A stretch of 64,000 nucleotides of DNA from SIAQ01 sp964484265 (GCA_964484265.1 CAZAFH010000015.1:25679-89678), one strand, 5' to 3'. Counted from the stretch's first letter, positions 1 through 8,925 are shown. Translations and numbers: made by a program. The notes: a model not told the origin generated them from the sequence alone.

Positions 1-67
1 ATGATGCCGCCAGTTGAGCTATTCCGCTCGCCAATCACGAGGATCGTTTTATTGGGGGAAGGATCCC

Positions 68-346
68 ATGTCGGCGAAATGGGGAATATTGGCGATTGCA
101 TTCATCTGGCTCACGCTGTCGGTCGGCTGCCGATCGACCCAACCGGATATTAAGCCGGGCAAGGATCCGGAGCGCTACGCTTCGCCGCCCGATCGGCTGA
201 ATACGCCAGGGCTTCCCAAGATTGCTTTTGACGCGCCCGTCGACCCGGCCAAGGCTCTCATCGAGAACAAGCAGGCCAACGGCGTCATCCCGATTCGCGG
301 TTCGGGCGGCGGCATGGGCGGTCCAGGCGGCATGGGAAGCCGGTAG
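68..346 (+). CDS. small secreted lipoprotein, function unknown
   Basis: This is a 92-residue protein with a classic lipoprotein signal: a short basic start, a hydrophobic stretch and a lipobox (LSVGC) that puts the acylated cysteine at residue 21. The mature part is Pro/Asp-rich and ends in a Gly/Met-rich tail (GSGGGMGGPGGMGSR). The ATG at 68 was chosen because GGGGGAAGGA lies just before it and the signal peptide starts there; an in-frame TTG at 14 would add a leader that hides the signal. I recognise no domain. Glycine-rich small lipoproteins like this are common in planctomycetes, and the role is unknown. Confidence 0.7.
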   Translation: MSAKWGILAIAFIWLTLSVGCRSTQPDIKPGKDPERYASPPDRLNTPGLPKIAFDAPVDPAKALIENKQANGVIPIRGSGGGMGGPGGMGSR

Positions 347-468
347 GCGTGCCCATGGCTGATTGTACCGGGTTCCGCATAAGAAACGCGCAACGCCCAG
401 AATCAGCTCATACTCGCGCCTCATTCTACCTTGAGGCGTGACTCCGGTCCGCTTGAGCTGCCTTTCGC

Positions 469-1257
469 CTACAGAAATCGCTGCATCGTCGCACGCAGCA
501 CTTCCTCGATTCGGACGCGATCCTCTTCCGTTATCGCTCCGCCCGTCTCGATCAAACCGCTCCACCCTAACGATATCGGCCAACCCGCGTGGGTAGAAGC
601 GTGATTGAATTGTTCGCGCACCCGCTGGCTCCACACGAATCCGAATCGATCGCGAAAATTCTGCCAAATTCGATCCGTGGGCAATAGTCTCTCGTCGCTC
701 CGCGCCAGCATTAACCACGCTAGCCACGGCAGAACCGGAAGCATCACGTCAATGGCGATCGGTTCAAGCCAGCTTGGCAGAGCGTCTGGGGCGTGGAGAA
801 TCACCATTTCTCCGGCGCACCAAATCACCACGCCGAGCACCGCCAGCCAGACGCGCGTCGGTAAGTAGTTCAAGATGCCAACCGCGAGCGTGCCACACAG
901 AAAATAGGCGCGCACGCCATCCATCGATTCCGTGCCAAGCAACTGCTTCTCGACGATCGGCAACGCCATGACCGCCAACAGCCCAAGCACGACGAAATTC
1001 CACGCCCCGACATGCGGTCGACGTGCCCCGAGCACGGCGATCCCCGCGCACCCGACCAGGCAGAGTGCGACATAGCGCCACGGCTTCAGCGCCGGGCCGT
1101 CGGCAGATTCAAGAACGTATGCGGCGGTCCATGCCATCCAGGCCGCCATCGCCCAGAGGATTGCCGAGGCCAGGCTCGTTCCACGATTCGCACGGAATGC
1201 CTGAATCCACGGAATCAGGCCGAGAATCATCGATCCGGCGAGCAGATAGAGCATCAT
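469..1257 (-). CDS. multi-spanning membrane protein, function unknown
   Basis: The protein has about 262 residues. The first two thirds form a series of hydrophobic segments (roughly five or six helices, beginning with MMLYLLAGSMILGLIPW), and the C-terminal third is soluble and charged. The soluble part includes a stretch around WQNFRDRFGFVWSQRVREQFN and ends EEVLRATMQRFL. I recognise no family. The ATG pair at 1257/1254 was preferred to the TTG at 1275; neither has a good ribosome-binding site. It is transcribed away from the HEAT-repeat gene that follows, so the 1258-1453 gap probably holds both promoters. Confidence 0.6.
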   Translation of the reverse strand: MMLYLLAGSMILGLIPWIQAFRANRGTSLASAILWAMAAWMAWTAAYVLESADGPALKPWRYVALCLVGCAGIAVLGARRPHVGAWNFVVLGLLAVMALPIVEKQLLGTESMDGVRAYFLCGTLAVGILNYLPTRVWLAVLGVVIWCAGEMVILHAPDALPSWLEPIAIDVMLPVLPWLAWLMLARSDERLLPTDRIWQNFRDRFGFVWSQRVREQFNHASTHAGWPISLGWSGLIETGGAITEEDRVRIEEVLRATMQRFL

Positions 1258-1385
1258 TCGGAAAGTTACCGTCAAATCGGGTAAGCCGTGCGGGTATTGC
1301 CGATCGCGCTCAACCGCAATCCGAGGAGGCGGCGCGATTTGCTATTTTTGGTTGGCGCTTCGAATGTCGATGAAGAACAAAGACG

Positions 1386-1419
1386 CTCAACGATCCACAA
1401 TCTCTCCGATATCGTTGAG
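1386..1419. promoter_or_regulatory. 9-bp inverted repeat in the leader of the HEAT-repeat gene
   Basis: CTCAACGAT and its exact reverse complement ATCGTTGAG are separated by 16 bases, 35 bases before the start codon at 1454. It could be an operator for a dimeric regulator or a leader-RNA hairpin. No function can be assigned from sequence alone. Confidence 0.3.
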
Positions 1420-1453
1420 ACCGTCCGCCCCGCCGACGCGAAGGAAACACACC

Positions 1454-2125
1454 ATGAAAACGATACTGGCATCTGCGATGGTTGGCATCGTGTCCCTAAG
1501 CTTTGCCGCCGACGCCTCCGCACAGATTTTTTTTCGGCAAAAACCGCGCGTCAATCCGTCGCAGCGGGTTCCGGAATTAATCATTACATTAAAGACCGAC
1601 AGCGATGAACGCAAGCGTGCCCGCGCCGCCGAGGAGTTGCGCGACTTCGATACCACGACTTTCGCCGAGATCGTGCCGGTGCTGGTCGACGCACTCCTGA
1701 TGGACAAGAAGTCGAGCGTGCGGTTGGAAGCGCTGGCGGGGCTGGTCCGGATTCGGCCAGTCAATTCCCTCGCCGGCCAGGCGATCGAGAAGGCTGCATC
1801 GGACGACGAATCGCTGCGCGTGCGGCTAACAGCGCGAGCCGGGCTGGCGAAGTATCATCTCGCGGGGTATTCGTCCAAGCGGCCTGACGCCACGACGGCA
1901 AATCGCAAAGTGACAGGCGAACCGCCGCTTTCGGTGATTCCGTTCCCGTCGCCGACACCGACGCCGACGATTGAACTGCCGCGCGTCGAATTAGTCCCGA
2001 TGCCGGGTCCGGTGGTGACTTCGCCAAATGCACCGCCGCGTCCGTTGCCCAAAGCAGTGACAACGCCGCCCGTGAATAAGACGACCGCGGAACCGCCATT
2101 GCAAGGGCCGTCGCTCTTTCCGTGA
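1454..2125 (+). CDS. secreted HEAT-repeat-like protein
   Basis: The 223-residue protein begins with a signal peptide (MKTILASAMVGIVSLSFAADASAQ). An all-helical region of about 100 residues follows. It has the pattern of HEAT/PBS-lyase repeats: a helix pair with RARAAEELRDF, then VRLEALAGLVRIRP, then LRVRLTARAGLAKY. Such repeats usually mediate protein-protein contacts. The C-terminal 75 residues are Pro/Thr/Val-rich and probably unstructured (PTPTPTIELPRVELVPMPGP). The ATG at 1454 has AAGGAA about seven bases upstream and starts the signal peptide, so the upstream in-frame start at 1352 was rejected. It probably acts in the periplasm as an adaptor; the partner is unknown. Confidence 0.7.
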   Translation: MKTILASAMVGIVSLSFAADASAQIFFRQKPRVNPSQRVPELIITLKTDSDERKRARAAEELRDFDTTTFAEIVPVLVDALLMDKKSSVRLEALAGLVRIRPVNSLAGQAIEKAASDDESLRVRLTARAGLAKYHLAGYSSKRPDATTANRKVTGEPPLSVIPFPSPTPTPTIELPRVELVPMPGPVVTSPNAPPRPLPKAVTTPPVNKTTAEPPLQGPSLFP

Positions 2126-2287
2126 GCGTAGCAGGACTCGTTCCTCCAGTCGCTTACGCTTCTGGCTCGCCCTTTAACACGACTCGAAAAATCCGTCGCC
2201 CCCATTTCTCCCCGCGCTGGGCAGCCTCTCGTAGAACAAGCGTGTTCGCTTTTTCCCTTGCAAACACGCCGCTGAACCGAGGCTACC

Positions 2288-4144
2288 ATGAATCGCATCC
2301 GTTTGCTGATAGTCACTCTGTGTGCCTTCATTTTGACTGCTGCGCCCGCTCTGGGCCAGACGCCGAATCCGATCATCGCCAAGCGATTCACACGAAGTGA
2401 AACGATGATCGCCATGCGCGACGGTGTCAAGCTCTACACCACGATCTACCGTCCGAACCATGCCAATGGCGATTTGCCGCTCATCTTTCATCGCACACCG
2501 TATGGCATCGATTCGCGCGGGCCGGGGGCGCTGTTGTCGTATTTCAAAGACCTGGCCGACGAGGGATACATCTTCGTCTTCCAGGACATTCGTGGCCGAT
2601 TCAAGTCGGAAGGGAAGTTCGTAATGTCGCGCTCACCGCGTGACAAGAGCGACCCGAAGGCGATCGACGAAAGCACCGACACCTACGATTCGATCGAATG
2701 GATGCTGAAGAACGTGCCAAACAACACGGGCAAAGTCGGCATGCTGGGCATTAGCTATCCGGGTTGGTTGACCGTCATGGGCATGCTCGATCCGCATCCC
2801 GCATTGGCGGCGGCGTCGCCCCAGGCTTCGCCGGCGGATCAGTTTCTTGGCGACGACTTTCACCATCACGGCGCATTTCGGCTCAGCTACGGGTTCGAGT
2901 ATGTCGCGATGATGGAGACCAACAACGTCAACACTCTGTTCAAGTTCGACCGCTACGACACCTTCGAATGGTATCTGAAACTCGGCGCCCTGTCCAACGT
3001 CAACGCCAAGATTTTCAAGGGCAAGATGCCGACGTGGAATCAGTTTGTCAAGCACCCAAACTACGATGACTTCTGGAAAAAGCAGGCGTTCGATCCGTAT
3101 CTGAATAAAGTCACAGTGCCCACGCTCAATGTCGGCGGTTGGTTCGATCAGGAGGACTATCGCGGACCGATGCAGATATACAAGCTGCTCGAAAAGCATG
3201 ATCGCGAGAATAAGAATTTTCTCGTGCTAGGCCCGTGGAATCACGGCGGCTGGGCGAACGGGCCGGGCGATTCCTTGGGACGAATCAAATTCGACAGCGA
3301 TACGGGATCGCATTTTCGTGCCAAAATTCAGTCGGCGTTCTTCAATTACTACCTCAAGAGCAAAGGCGATTTGAAGCAACCCGAAGCGATCCTCTTCCAG
3401 ACCGGCTCGAACAAATGGGTCACGCACCAGCATTGGCCGCCGAAGGAGGCGGTGAAACGCACGCTCTATTTCCACCCCGGTGGAAAGCTGGCGTTTTCGC
3501 CGCCGAACGAGGACACCGCGTTCGACAAATACGTCTCCGATCCCGCCAACCCCGTTCCGTACCGCCCTCGGCCAGTCACGCCGACTTATCCCGGACCGGA
3601 ATGGCGAGTCTGGATGGTCGAGGATCAGCGTTTCGCCCACGCACGCCCCGACGTGCTGACCTACGAGACCGAACCGCTCAACGAAGACGTCACCCTCGCC
3701 GGCTCGATCTCGGCAAGGCTTTTCGCCTCTACCTCAGGGACGGACAGCGACTTCATCGTTCGGCTCATCGATGCCTATCCGCAAGTGTATGCGAAGGAAC
3801 CGGCGATGGGCGGATACCAGTTCCTCGTCATCGGCGAACCTACGCGCGCTCGTTATCGCAAAAGCTTCGAGAAGCCCGAACCCGTGAAGGCGGGAGAGGT
3901 GAACGAGTACGCGATCGATCTGCACTGGGGCCATCATTGCTTCCGCAAGGGCCACAAGATCATGGTGCAGGTGCAAAGCACCTGGTTCCCGCTGATCGAC
4001 CGCAACCCACAGAAGTACGTTCCTAACATCTTCGAGGCAAAGGACTCGGACTTTCAATCGGCCGAGCAACGTGTGTATCGATCGAAAGGGCGCCCCTCGC
4101 ATCTAAGCCTGGAAGTGATGCCGATCGGCAAGAAATTGGAATGA
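2288..4144 (+). CDS. CocE/NonD family hydrolase (X-Pro dipeptidyl-peptidase S15 fold)
   Basis: This is a 618-residue secreted alpha/beta hydrolase. A signal peptide (MNRIRLLIVTLCAFILTAAPALGQ) precedes the catalytic domain, which carries the nucleophile elbow GISYPG with Ser156, a GGWFDQED segment with the likely acid Asp287, and LGPWNHGGW with His319. This triad and order are typical of cocaine esterase and S15 X-Pro dipeptidyl-peptidases. A C-terminal jelly-roll domain (from about residue 440, ETEPLNEDVTLAGSISARLFAST) is also characteristic. The family hydrolyses esters or amides, and planctomycete members are of unknown substrate. It stands alone on the plus strand and is convergent with the next gene. 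Confidence 0.9.
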   Translation: MNRIRLLIVTLCAFILTAAPALGQTPNPIIAKRFTRSETMIAMRDGVKLYTTIYRPNHANGDLPLIFHRTPYGIDSRGPGALLSYFKDLADEGYIFVFQDIRGRFKSEGKFVMSRSPRDKSDPKAIDESTDTYDSIEWMLKNVPNNTGKVGMLGISYPGWLTVMGMLDPHPALAAASPQASPADQFLGDDFHHHGAFRLSYGFEYVAMMETNNVNTLFKFDRYDTFEWYLKLGALSNVNAKIFKGKMPTWNQFVKHPNYDDFWKKQAFDPYLNKVTVPTLNVGGWFDQEDYRGPMQIYKLLEKHDRENKNFLVLGPWNHGGWANGPGDSLGRIKFDSDTGSHFRAKIQSAFFNYYLKSKGDLKQPEAILFQTGSNKWVTHQHWPPKEAVKRTLYFHPGGKLAFSPPNEDTAFDKYVSDPANPVPYRPRPVTPTYPGPEWRVWMVEDQRFAHARPDVLTYETEPLNEDVTLAGSISARLFASTSGTDSDFIVRLIDAYPQVYAKEPAMGGYQFLVIGEPTRARYRKSFEKPEPVKAGEVNEYAIDLHWGHHCFRKGHKIMVQVQSTWFPLIDRNPQKYVPNIFEAKDSDFQSAEQRVYRSKGRPSHLSLEVMPIGKKLE

Positions 4145-4200
4145 TAATAACGAGCACACGCAAAGACACAGCGGCCGCAACTTCAAAGAATGCAAATTCA

Positions 4201-4297
4201 GCCACGAAAGAAACACGGAATTGATACGGAAATAATTCAAATAGAGATGATCGATTTATGGTCCATTTCCGTGTCGCTTCCGTGCTATTCCGTGGCT
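4201..4297. terminator. imperfect inverted repeat between convergent genes
   Basis: The left arm (4201-4232, GCCACGAAAGAAACACGGA...) is an imperfect reverse complement of the right arm (4266-4297, ...TTCCGTGCTATTCCGTGGC). It lies between the stop codons of two convergent genes (4144 and 4378), where a bidirectional terminator is expected. The CACGGA/TCCGTG wording also resembles dispersed intergenic repeats; compare the sequence at 31102-31150. Confidence 0.4.
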
Positions 4298-4377
4298 TTG
4301 TTTTCTTGCATCCAAGAATATTCGCAGTTCGCAACGATTTCCGTTTATAGCCTCGCGAATGCGCGAGGCGGGCGCAA

Positions 4378-5001
4378 CTACTTCGCTTTTGCAACCGGGA
4401 GGACGGCGGGAAGGTCGCGGAAATCGATGGTCTCGGGACCAGCGACGGCGCGGTTGATGATGATTCCTGCGAAGCGCGTCACCTTGGCGGAAGGCGCCGG
4501 CTTGCCCGCGCCGCCGGTGAACGCATTCGTGGCGCCGAAGTGCCATTGCAGCCGAACGGGAATCCCCTCGCGCAACATCGGTCGGCCTCCGAAGCCGGCG
4601 GCAGGCATGCCGACGAATTTGTTGCCCTTGTCATCGATGATCGTCATCGATCCGTTCGGCCCCGCCTTGATGCCGTCCTTGCTCGTCGCCAAAATGGTGA
4701 CGGTCAGCTTGGGGCCATTCCGCACGGTTCCTTGGTAGACGTATTCGACATCATCGACGGTCACGGTAAGATTGGCGGCCTTCGCATCGGACGTCGATTT
4801 CGCTGATCCGCCCTTGCGAAATATTTCGAGTTCGCGTTTGAGCAATTCATTTTCGCGTTTGACCAGATCCAGTTCGCGTTTCAGAAGTTCCAACTCTCGT
4901 TTCAGAAGCTCGACGTCCGAGCCTTGCGACTGCCCGAAAACGAAAGCCGGAGTTAAGAAGAGGGTCATCGACAGGCCGATAAGCACGACAAAACGTGCCA
5001 T
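4378..5001 (-). CDS. secreted protein with a perfect heptad-repeat coiled coil
   Basis: The mature protein follows a signal peptide (MARFVVLIGLSMTLFLTPAFVFGQ); total length is 207 residues. Residues 31-58 consist of four consecutive heptads of the type LLKRELE/LLKRELD/LVKRENE/LLKRELE, which predicts a short leucine-zipper coiled coil and therefore oligomerisation. After a Ser/Gly linker comes a beta-rich domain of about 140 residues (NLTVTVDDVEYVYQGTVRNG...), whose fold I do not recognise. It may be related to DUF4352-like domains. The ATG at 5001 has AAGGAG seven bases upstream. It is likely exported, and the coiled coil may anchor it in a homo-oligomer. Confidence 0.7.
   Translation of the reverse strand: MARFVVLIGLSMTLFLTPAFVFGQSQGSDVELLKRELELLKRELDLVKRENELLKRELEIFRKGGSAKSTSDAKAANLTVTVDDVEYVYQGTVRNGPKLTVTILATSKDGIKAGPNGSMTIIDDKGNKFVGMPAAGFGGRPMLREGIPVRLQWHFGATNAFTGGAGKPAPSAKVTRFAGIIINRAVAGPETIDFRDLPAVLPVAKAK
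4831..4914. repeat. four tandem 21-bp repeats encoding the heptads
   Basis: Four direct 21-bp units start at 4831, 4852, 4873 and 4894. Each begins with TTCGCGTTTn, or CTCTCGTTTC in the last one. They encode the seven-residue coiled-coil repeats of the minus-strand gene 4378-5001. The similarity at DNA level suggests recent tandem duplication. Confidence 0.8.
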
Positions 5002-5381
5002 GGTGATCTCCTTGCGATAAATAACGGAACCGAAATGCTGTTCCCCTCTGATACTAGCCAAGGAGGCGGATTCGGGCAAGTGATCGATAGCCCGAAGAAC
5101 AAACTAAGGGTGAAGCGTCCATTGCTTGAGAACAGGACGATGGCGGCTTCACATCGTTGCCGCTTTCATTGACGTCGCGCTGGTCGATGGCCTGGATCAT
5201 CCGAATCGGCGACGCTGACGATTTCGCGTTTCGAATCACCCGTTGTGGCTTCTGCCTGGGTACGCACTTTCGCGAGGCTCTGCCTCGCAGAAGCCGCGAT
5301 CAGGCGAATCGTCTACACCTCGTTTTTTTGATTCGTCATTCGTGTTTGTTTCGTATTTCGTATTTCTACTTTGAGATTTAT
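5002..5381. other. gene-free interval with a nested hairpin
   Basis: No convincing gene is present. The part next to 5001 holds the ribosome-binding site and presumably the promoter of the heptad-repeat gene. A nested stem-loop lies at 5247-5295: GGCTTCTGC pairs with GCAGAAGCC, and inside it GCGAGGC pairs with GCCTCGC around a TCT loop. A second small hairpin (ACTTTGA/TCAAAGT, 5368-5388) overlaps the stop codon of the RidA gene and may help to end its transcript. The rest shows nothing notable. Confidence 0.5.
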
Positions 5382-5819
5382 TCAAAGTACTTCAAAAATC
5401 GCTTCCACCTCGACCGCGGCTCCGGTTGGAAGGTTGGCGAAGCCCAGAGCGCTGCGGGCATGATAGCCGAGATCTTCTTTACCGAAGAGTTGATGGAAGA
5501 GGTCGGACGCGCCATTGACGACGAGATGTTGCTCGGTGAATTCGAGCGTCGAATTGACGCAGCCGAGCAACTTGATGACGCGCAGTCCATCGAGCGTGCC
5601 ATGGGCATCGTGGACGGATTGCAGAATCTTGACCGCGCATTCACGCGCGGCCAGCACGCCCTGCTCAACGCTGAGATTGGCGCCGAGCTTGCCCTTCATG
5701 TCGCTGACATGCCCGGACGTGAACAATAAGTTGCCAGCGCGGGCACACAGATTCAGATAACCCTTTTCCTTCTTCGCGAAGGTGATGCCAAGGTCTTTGG
5801 CTCGTTGCGTGACGCTCAT
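5382..5819 (-). CDS. RidA family protein (YjgF/YER057c/UK114)
   Basis: The 145-residue protein is the usual size for the RidA family, whose archetype hydrolyses reactive enamine/imine intermediates such as 2-aminoacrylate in the cytoplasm. It carries the typical core: LFTSGHVSDMKGKLG near residues 32-46, and YHARSALGFANLPTGAAVEVEAIFEV at the C-terminus. The latter includes Arg122, which aligns with the substrate carboxylate-binding arginine. The central helix (VEQGVLAARECAVKILQSVH) also fits. It belongs to the longer RidA subgroup (YjgH/Rid7-like), so the exact substrate is uncertain. The ATG at 5819 is preceded by GAAAGGA. Confidence 0.88.
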   Translation of the reverse strand: MSVTQRAKDLGITFAKKEKGYLNLCARAGNLLFTSGHVSDMKGKLGANLSVEQGVLAARECAVKILQSVHDAHGTLDGLRVIKLLGCVNSTLEFTEQHLVVNGASDLFHQLFGKEDLGYHARSALGFANLPTGAAVEVEAIFEVL

Positions 5820-5849
5820 GGTTGGGGTCCTTTCGGGGGGAGTGAAAGA

Positions 5850-5946
5850 AGCTCACGCAAAGGCGCGAAGGCGCAAAGAAATACAAGCAGGTATTTGTCA
5901 TTCTTGCGTCGATTTTCCTTTGCGTCGCTGCGCCATTGCGTGAGCT
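5850..5946. repeat. imperfect palindromic intergenic repeat
   Basis: The left arm at 5850-5881 (AGCTCACGCAAAGGCGCGAA...) and the right arm at 5914-5946 (...CGCCATTGCGTGAGCT) are imperfect reverse complements separated by about 30 bases. It lies between the divergent RidA and methyltransferase genes. The wording resembles dispersed palindromic repeats of environmental genomes, but no second copy is present in this window. Confidence 0.5.
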
Positions 5947-6104
5947 AATTTCGTGTTCGTTGGATTGAATACCAATTGCTCGACACGGTATATTGATGCG
6001 AAAATCGCGCGGTATGGGCAACCATCTTGAAACTGCCCTTTCACTTTTTCGTCGGTTTGGGCACAATACGCTGTGGTTTTCGCCGGAGCACGGAGGCTCG
6101 TCTC

Positions 6105-7022
6105 ATGCCGTTCGATCCTGAGTTGATGGAGCATCAGTCGCCGCAGGATATACTCTGCGTCTCGTGGGAGGAGACGGCATGTCCCTTATGCGAAGGCGTT
6201 CGCTGCACGCCGCTGCTGGAGGCGGCGGATCGGCGTCGCACAGGCATGCGGTTTCTCATCGTGCAATGTGAGCGCTGCGATTTCGTGTACACCAATCCGC
6301 GACCCGATGCGGAATCAATCCTCGCGTTTTACGAGGACCCGGCTCGGGATCGACTTTCCGTACCCATCGACCGCATTAGCCGAGGCGACGCGATGAGCCG
6401 GCGGCTGTCACGTCAACGCCCTGGCCGACTGCTCGATTTCGGGTGTGGCGACGGCGCCTTCTTGGCTGGGATGAAGCGGCAAGGATGGGAGGTCGCCGGG
6501 CTTGACACGGACGAGGAATCGGTCGAACGCGCGATCGAGATGCGCGGTCTCGACGTCGAACTAGGTACGTTGCCTATGCCGCGCTGGGACTCGCCACAGT
6601 TCGATGTCATCACCATGAGGCAATCGCTCGAGCATGTCCACCAACCGCTCGAAACGCTTCGCGCAGCACGCAACTTGTTGACGCCTGCCGGCGTCTTGAT
6701 GGTCAGCGTGCCAAATTTCGAAGGCCTGGCAGCGGGATGGTTCGGCTCCGATTGGTTCGGGCTGGACCTGCCCCGGCATCTCTCGCACTTCTCGCCGCGA
6801 ACGCTGGCCGCAATTATCGAGCGGGCCGGGTTTGGCCGAATCGATGTCCGCGCCGAGCGACACGCCGGCTGGATTCGGCATTCGGTCAATAGTATGATCG
6901 CGAATGAGATCGTCGGTTTGGGTACGCGCTGGTTGGGGACTCGCATCGGCTCGCGATTGTTGAGTACGGCGGGATTGTTCTTGGGCAGGCCAGAGAGTCT
7001 GATCGCGACAGCGGTGAAGTGA
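6105..7022 (+). CDS. class I SAM-dependent methyltransferase with N-terminal zinc ribbon
   Basis: This is a 305-residue protein. The N-terminus holds two cysteine pairs (CPLC at about residue 26 and CERC at about 57) that form a probable zinc ribbon, followed by VYTNPRPD, a typical lead-in of this methyltransferase type. The SAM-binding motif I is LLDFGCGDGAFL (about 108-119), and the motif around FDVITMRQSLEHVHQPLETLRAARNLLTPAGVLMVSVPN gives the acidic loop and motif III. Relatives are often found in polysaccharide or sugar-nucleotide clusters and methylate small molecules; the substrate here is unknown. ATG 6105 has CGGAGG nearby; the upstream start at 6027 lies in the intergenic repeat zone. 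Confidence 0.85.
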   Translation: MPFDPELMEHQSPQDILCVSWEETACPLCEGVRCTPLLEAADRRRTGMRFLIVQCERCDFVYTNPRPDAESILAFYEDPARDRLSVPIDRISRGDAMSRRLSRQRPGRLLDFGCGDGAFLAGMKRQGWEVAGLDTDEESVERAIEMRGLDVELGTLPMPRWDSPQFDVITMRQSLEHVHQPLETLRAARNLLTPAGVLMVSVPNFEGLAAGWFGSDWFGLDLPRHLSHFSPRTLAAIIERAGFGRIDVRAERHAGWIRHSVNSMIANEIVGLGTRWLGTRIGSRLLSTAGLFLGRPESLIATAVK

Positions 7023-7070
7023 AAAAACGGTGTTCAGCGCCCGGGAGTGTTATGCGAGCGCCGAACACGG
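7022..7070 (-). terminator. Rho-independent terminator for the minus-strand gene 7080-7430
   Basis: Two arms (7028-7040 and 7058-7070) pair over 11 of 13 positions. Read on the minus strand, the hairpin is followed directly by a run of six T residues (AAAAAA at 7022-7027 on the plus strand). It lies between convergent genes and can also slow the plus-strand transcript of the methyltransferase. Confidence 0.75.
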
Positions 7071-7079
7071 CAGGCAACG

Positions 7080-7430
7080 TTACTTGATCGTCACTTTGAC
7101 CTGAAGCACATTCACGTCTTTATCGCATTTCACCTGAACAGAAGCATTCTTCGCACCTTCGAGCAGGCGCAGCCCGGCGTTGCCCGTAGCGGTCTTGGTT
7201 TGACCATTTTTGGTAACGACGAATTCGGTGGTCGAAAGGATGCTGAGTTCGCGATCGACGAATTCCTTCTTCACTTTCTGATTGACAACCAAGACGTCGG
7301 TGTCAACACTGACGGATTTGATCGTGCCCTTGACCATTTGATTCTTTTTGGCCTGGGCGTCGGCGGATGGCGTGTGAGCCAAGAATGCAAGGCCAGCAAT
7401 GACACACGAGAACGCGAAGAGACGTACCAT
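7080..7430 (-). CDS. small secreted protein, function unknown
   Basis: The 116-residue protein has a clear signal peptide (MVRLFAFSCVIAGLAFLAHTPSADAQA) and a short, Lys/Val-rich, beta-predicted mature domain (VKGTIKSVSVDTDVLVVNQKVKKEFVDRELSI...). The KGTIKSV opening resembles small OB-like or DUF5666-like beta barrels, but I do not assign a family. ATG 7430 has AGGAG seven bases upstream; a longer in-frame reading from 7502 has no such support. A hairpin terminator follows at 7022-7070. Confidence 0.65.
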   Translation of the reverse strand: MVRLFAFSCVIAGLAFLAHTPSADAQAKKNQMVKGTIKSVSVDTDVLVVNQKVKKEFVDRELSILSTTEFVVTKNGQTKTATGNAGLRLLEGAKNASVQVKCDKDVNVLQVKVTIK

Positions 7431-7544
7431 TGAAGTGCTCCTGAGAAGGGCGATGACAGTGATTTGGTTGTTGGACGAGTATGGCGTGAAATAGTTCCGC
7501 AAATGCCAAATTTTTCTCGCGTCGGAAATTGTCGGTCGATGGAA

Positions 7545-8867
7545 TCAATCCGCCGTCCTTGCGGGAACGGAAATGACCTGATCGCCCGGCCGAAGCACGC
7601 CGGCGCCTTTGATAATGACAAGCTCCCGGCCCGTCAGAGTCGGGTTGCGGATCTCGACGCGCAGGCCGTCGTCGATGCCAACCTGAATTTCGAGACGTTT
7701 GACGGCGCCGCGCGGCGGATCGCCGGAAACGTCTGTTACTAGGTAGATTTCGGTTTTATTGCCAGTCCGAACCAGGGAGGACGCGGGGACGGTAAACGCC
7801 TCGCGCTCGGTGAGCGTGACATGGGCCGTGCCGGTCATCTGCGGTCTCAGAAGTCCGAGTTTATTATCCAAAAAGATCTCGGCTCGCATGGTTCGCGTGA
7901 CCGGATCGAGAGCGGATGCCATGCGTGTGATGGTTCCATGGAACTTGTCGGCGCCGTCGATGTCTTGCAGCGCGGGAATTTTTAGTTCGACTTTATTTGC
8001 ACTTGGCCCGGTGCGGAAAAACGGCACGTCGCGCTCGGGAATATCGAGGATGACTCGGACTTTATCGGTGCGCATGATCGTGAGCAAGGGCATGCCAGCA
8101 TCTTTTATCGTGGCGCCGGAATCGATCCAGCGCTTGGTGATGATACCATCGAAGGGAGCACGCAAGTTCGCGAATTCCGCCTGCACGAGTGCTCGATCGC
8201 GTTCGGTGCGCGTCACCTTCCCGCGGGCCGCGGAAAGCTGCTGTTCCTTCAGCGCGGCTTGCAATCGCGTTTGCTTGGTGGCGATTTGAGCTTGGGCGGC
8301 GGAAAGGGCTGCCTGGGCGGCGCCGAGTTGTAGCTTCGCCTCTTCCACTTGCTGTTGGCTCAGGGTGTCTCCCTGCGCCAGTTTGGCGATGCGAACATAC
8401 TGCGACTTGCGAAACTCGACATCACCTTCCGAACGTAGCACCTGCGCTTGCGATTCCTTCACCTCGGCTTCGGCGACCGCGACCATCTGAGCCGCCAACG
8501 CGCCGGCCTTCTCACTCTGTTCTACGAGGGCTTTCTTGTTGTCGAGGTCGGCAAGTATGTCCGGGATGTCGAGTGTCAGCAAGGGATCGCCCTTCTTGAC
8601 GGCGATGCCGATATCGAGCGTGAGCGGCACTTCCTTCAGGTATCCCTTGACCATCGCACAGACGTCTGCCTTCTCCAGCGCGTCGATCGTGGCCGTATAG
8701 CTGCGCACGACTTCGAGCTTGGTCGCCTTGCCGAGCACGACGGTCTCAAGCCGCGGAAAGCGTTCCACTTCGCCTAGCTGAGGCTTGGCGGTCTTGCGCT
8801 TGCCGCACCCTGAATTGGCTGCCGCGATCGACAAGCCGAGAACGATGATGATTGAGTAGAATCGCAT
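7545..8867 (-). CDS. RND efflux periplasmic adaptor subunit (HlyD/MFP family)
   Basis: The 440-residue lipoprotein starts with a signal peptide whose Cys21 would be acylated. It has the adaptor architecture: a split lipoyl domain (ADVCAMVKGYLKEVPLTLDIGIAVKKGDPLLTLD...), a long alpha hairpin rich in Gln/Ala/Glu (about residues 120-220), the second lipoyl half with LRAPFDGIITKRWIDSGATI, a beta-barrel domain and a membrane-proximal domain ending GDQVISVPA. Adaptors of this type bridge the inner-membrane RND pump and an outer-membrane TolC-like channel. It is the last gene of a three-gene minus-strand operon; the spacing to the permease gene is 58 bases. GGAAGG precedes the ATG. Confidence 0.92.
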   Translation of the reverse strand: MRFYSIIIVLGLSIAAANSGCGKRKTAKPQLGEVERFPRLETVVLGKATKLEVVRSYTATIDALEKADVCAMVKGYLKEVPLTLDIGIAVKKGDPLLTLDIPDILADLDNKKALVEQSEKAGALAAQMVAVAEAEVKESQAQVLRSEGDVEFRKSQYVRIAKLAQGDTLSQQQVEEAKLQLGAAQAALSAAQAQIATKQTRLQAALKEQQLSAARGKVTRTERDRALVQAEFANLRAPFDGIITKRWIDSGATIKDAGMPLLTIMRTDKVRVILDIPERDVPFFRTGPSANKVELKIPALQDIDGADKFHGTITRMASALDPVTRTMRAEIFLDNKLGLLRPQMTGTAHVTLTEREAFTVPASSLVRTGNKTEIYLVTDVSGDPPRGAVKRLEIQVGIDDGLRVEIRNPTLTGRELVIIKGAGVLRPGDQVISVPARTAD

Positions 8868-8925
8868 ATTCGCCTTCCGTTGCAGATATCATCTGTCCGC
8901 CAGTAATTCAGCGTGCTTTGCAGGA

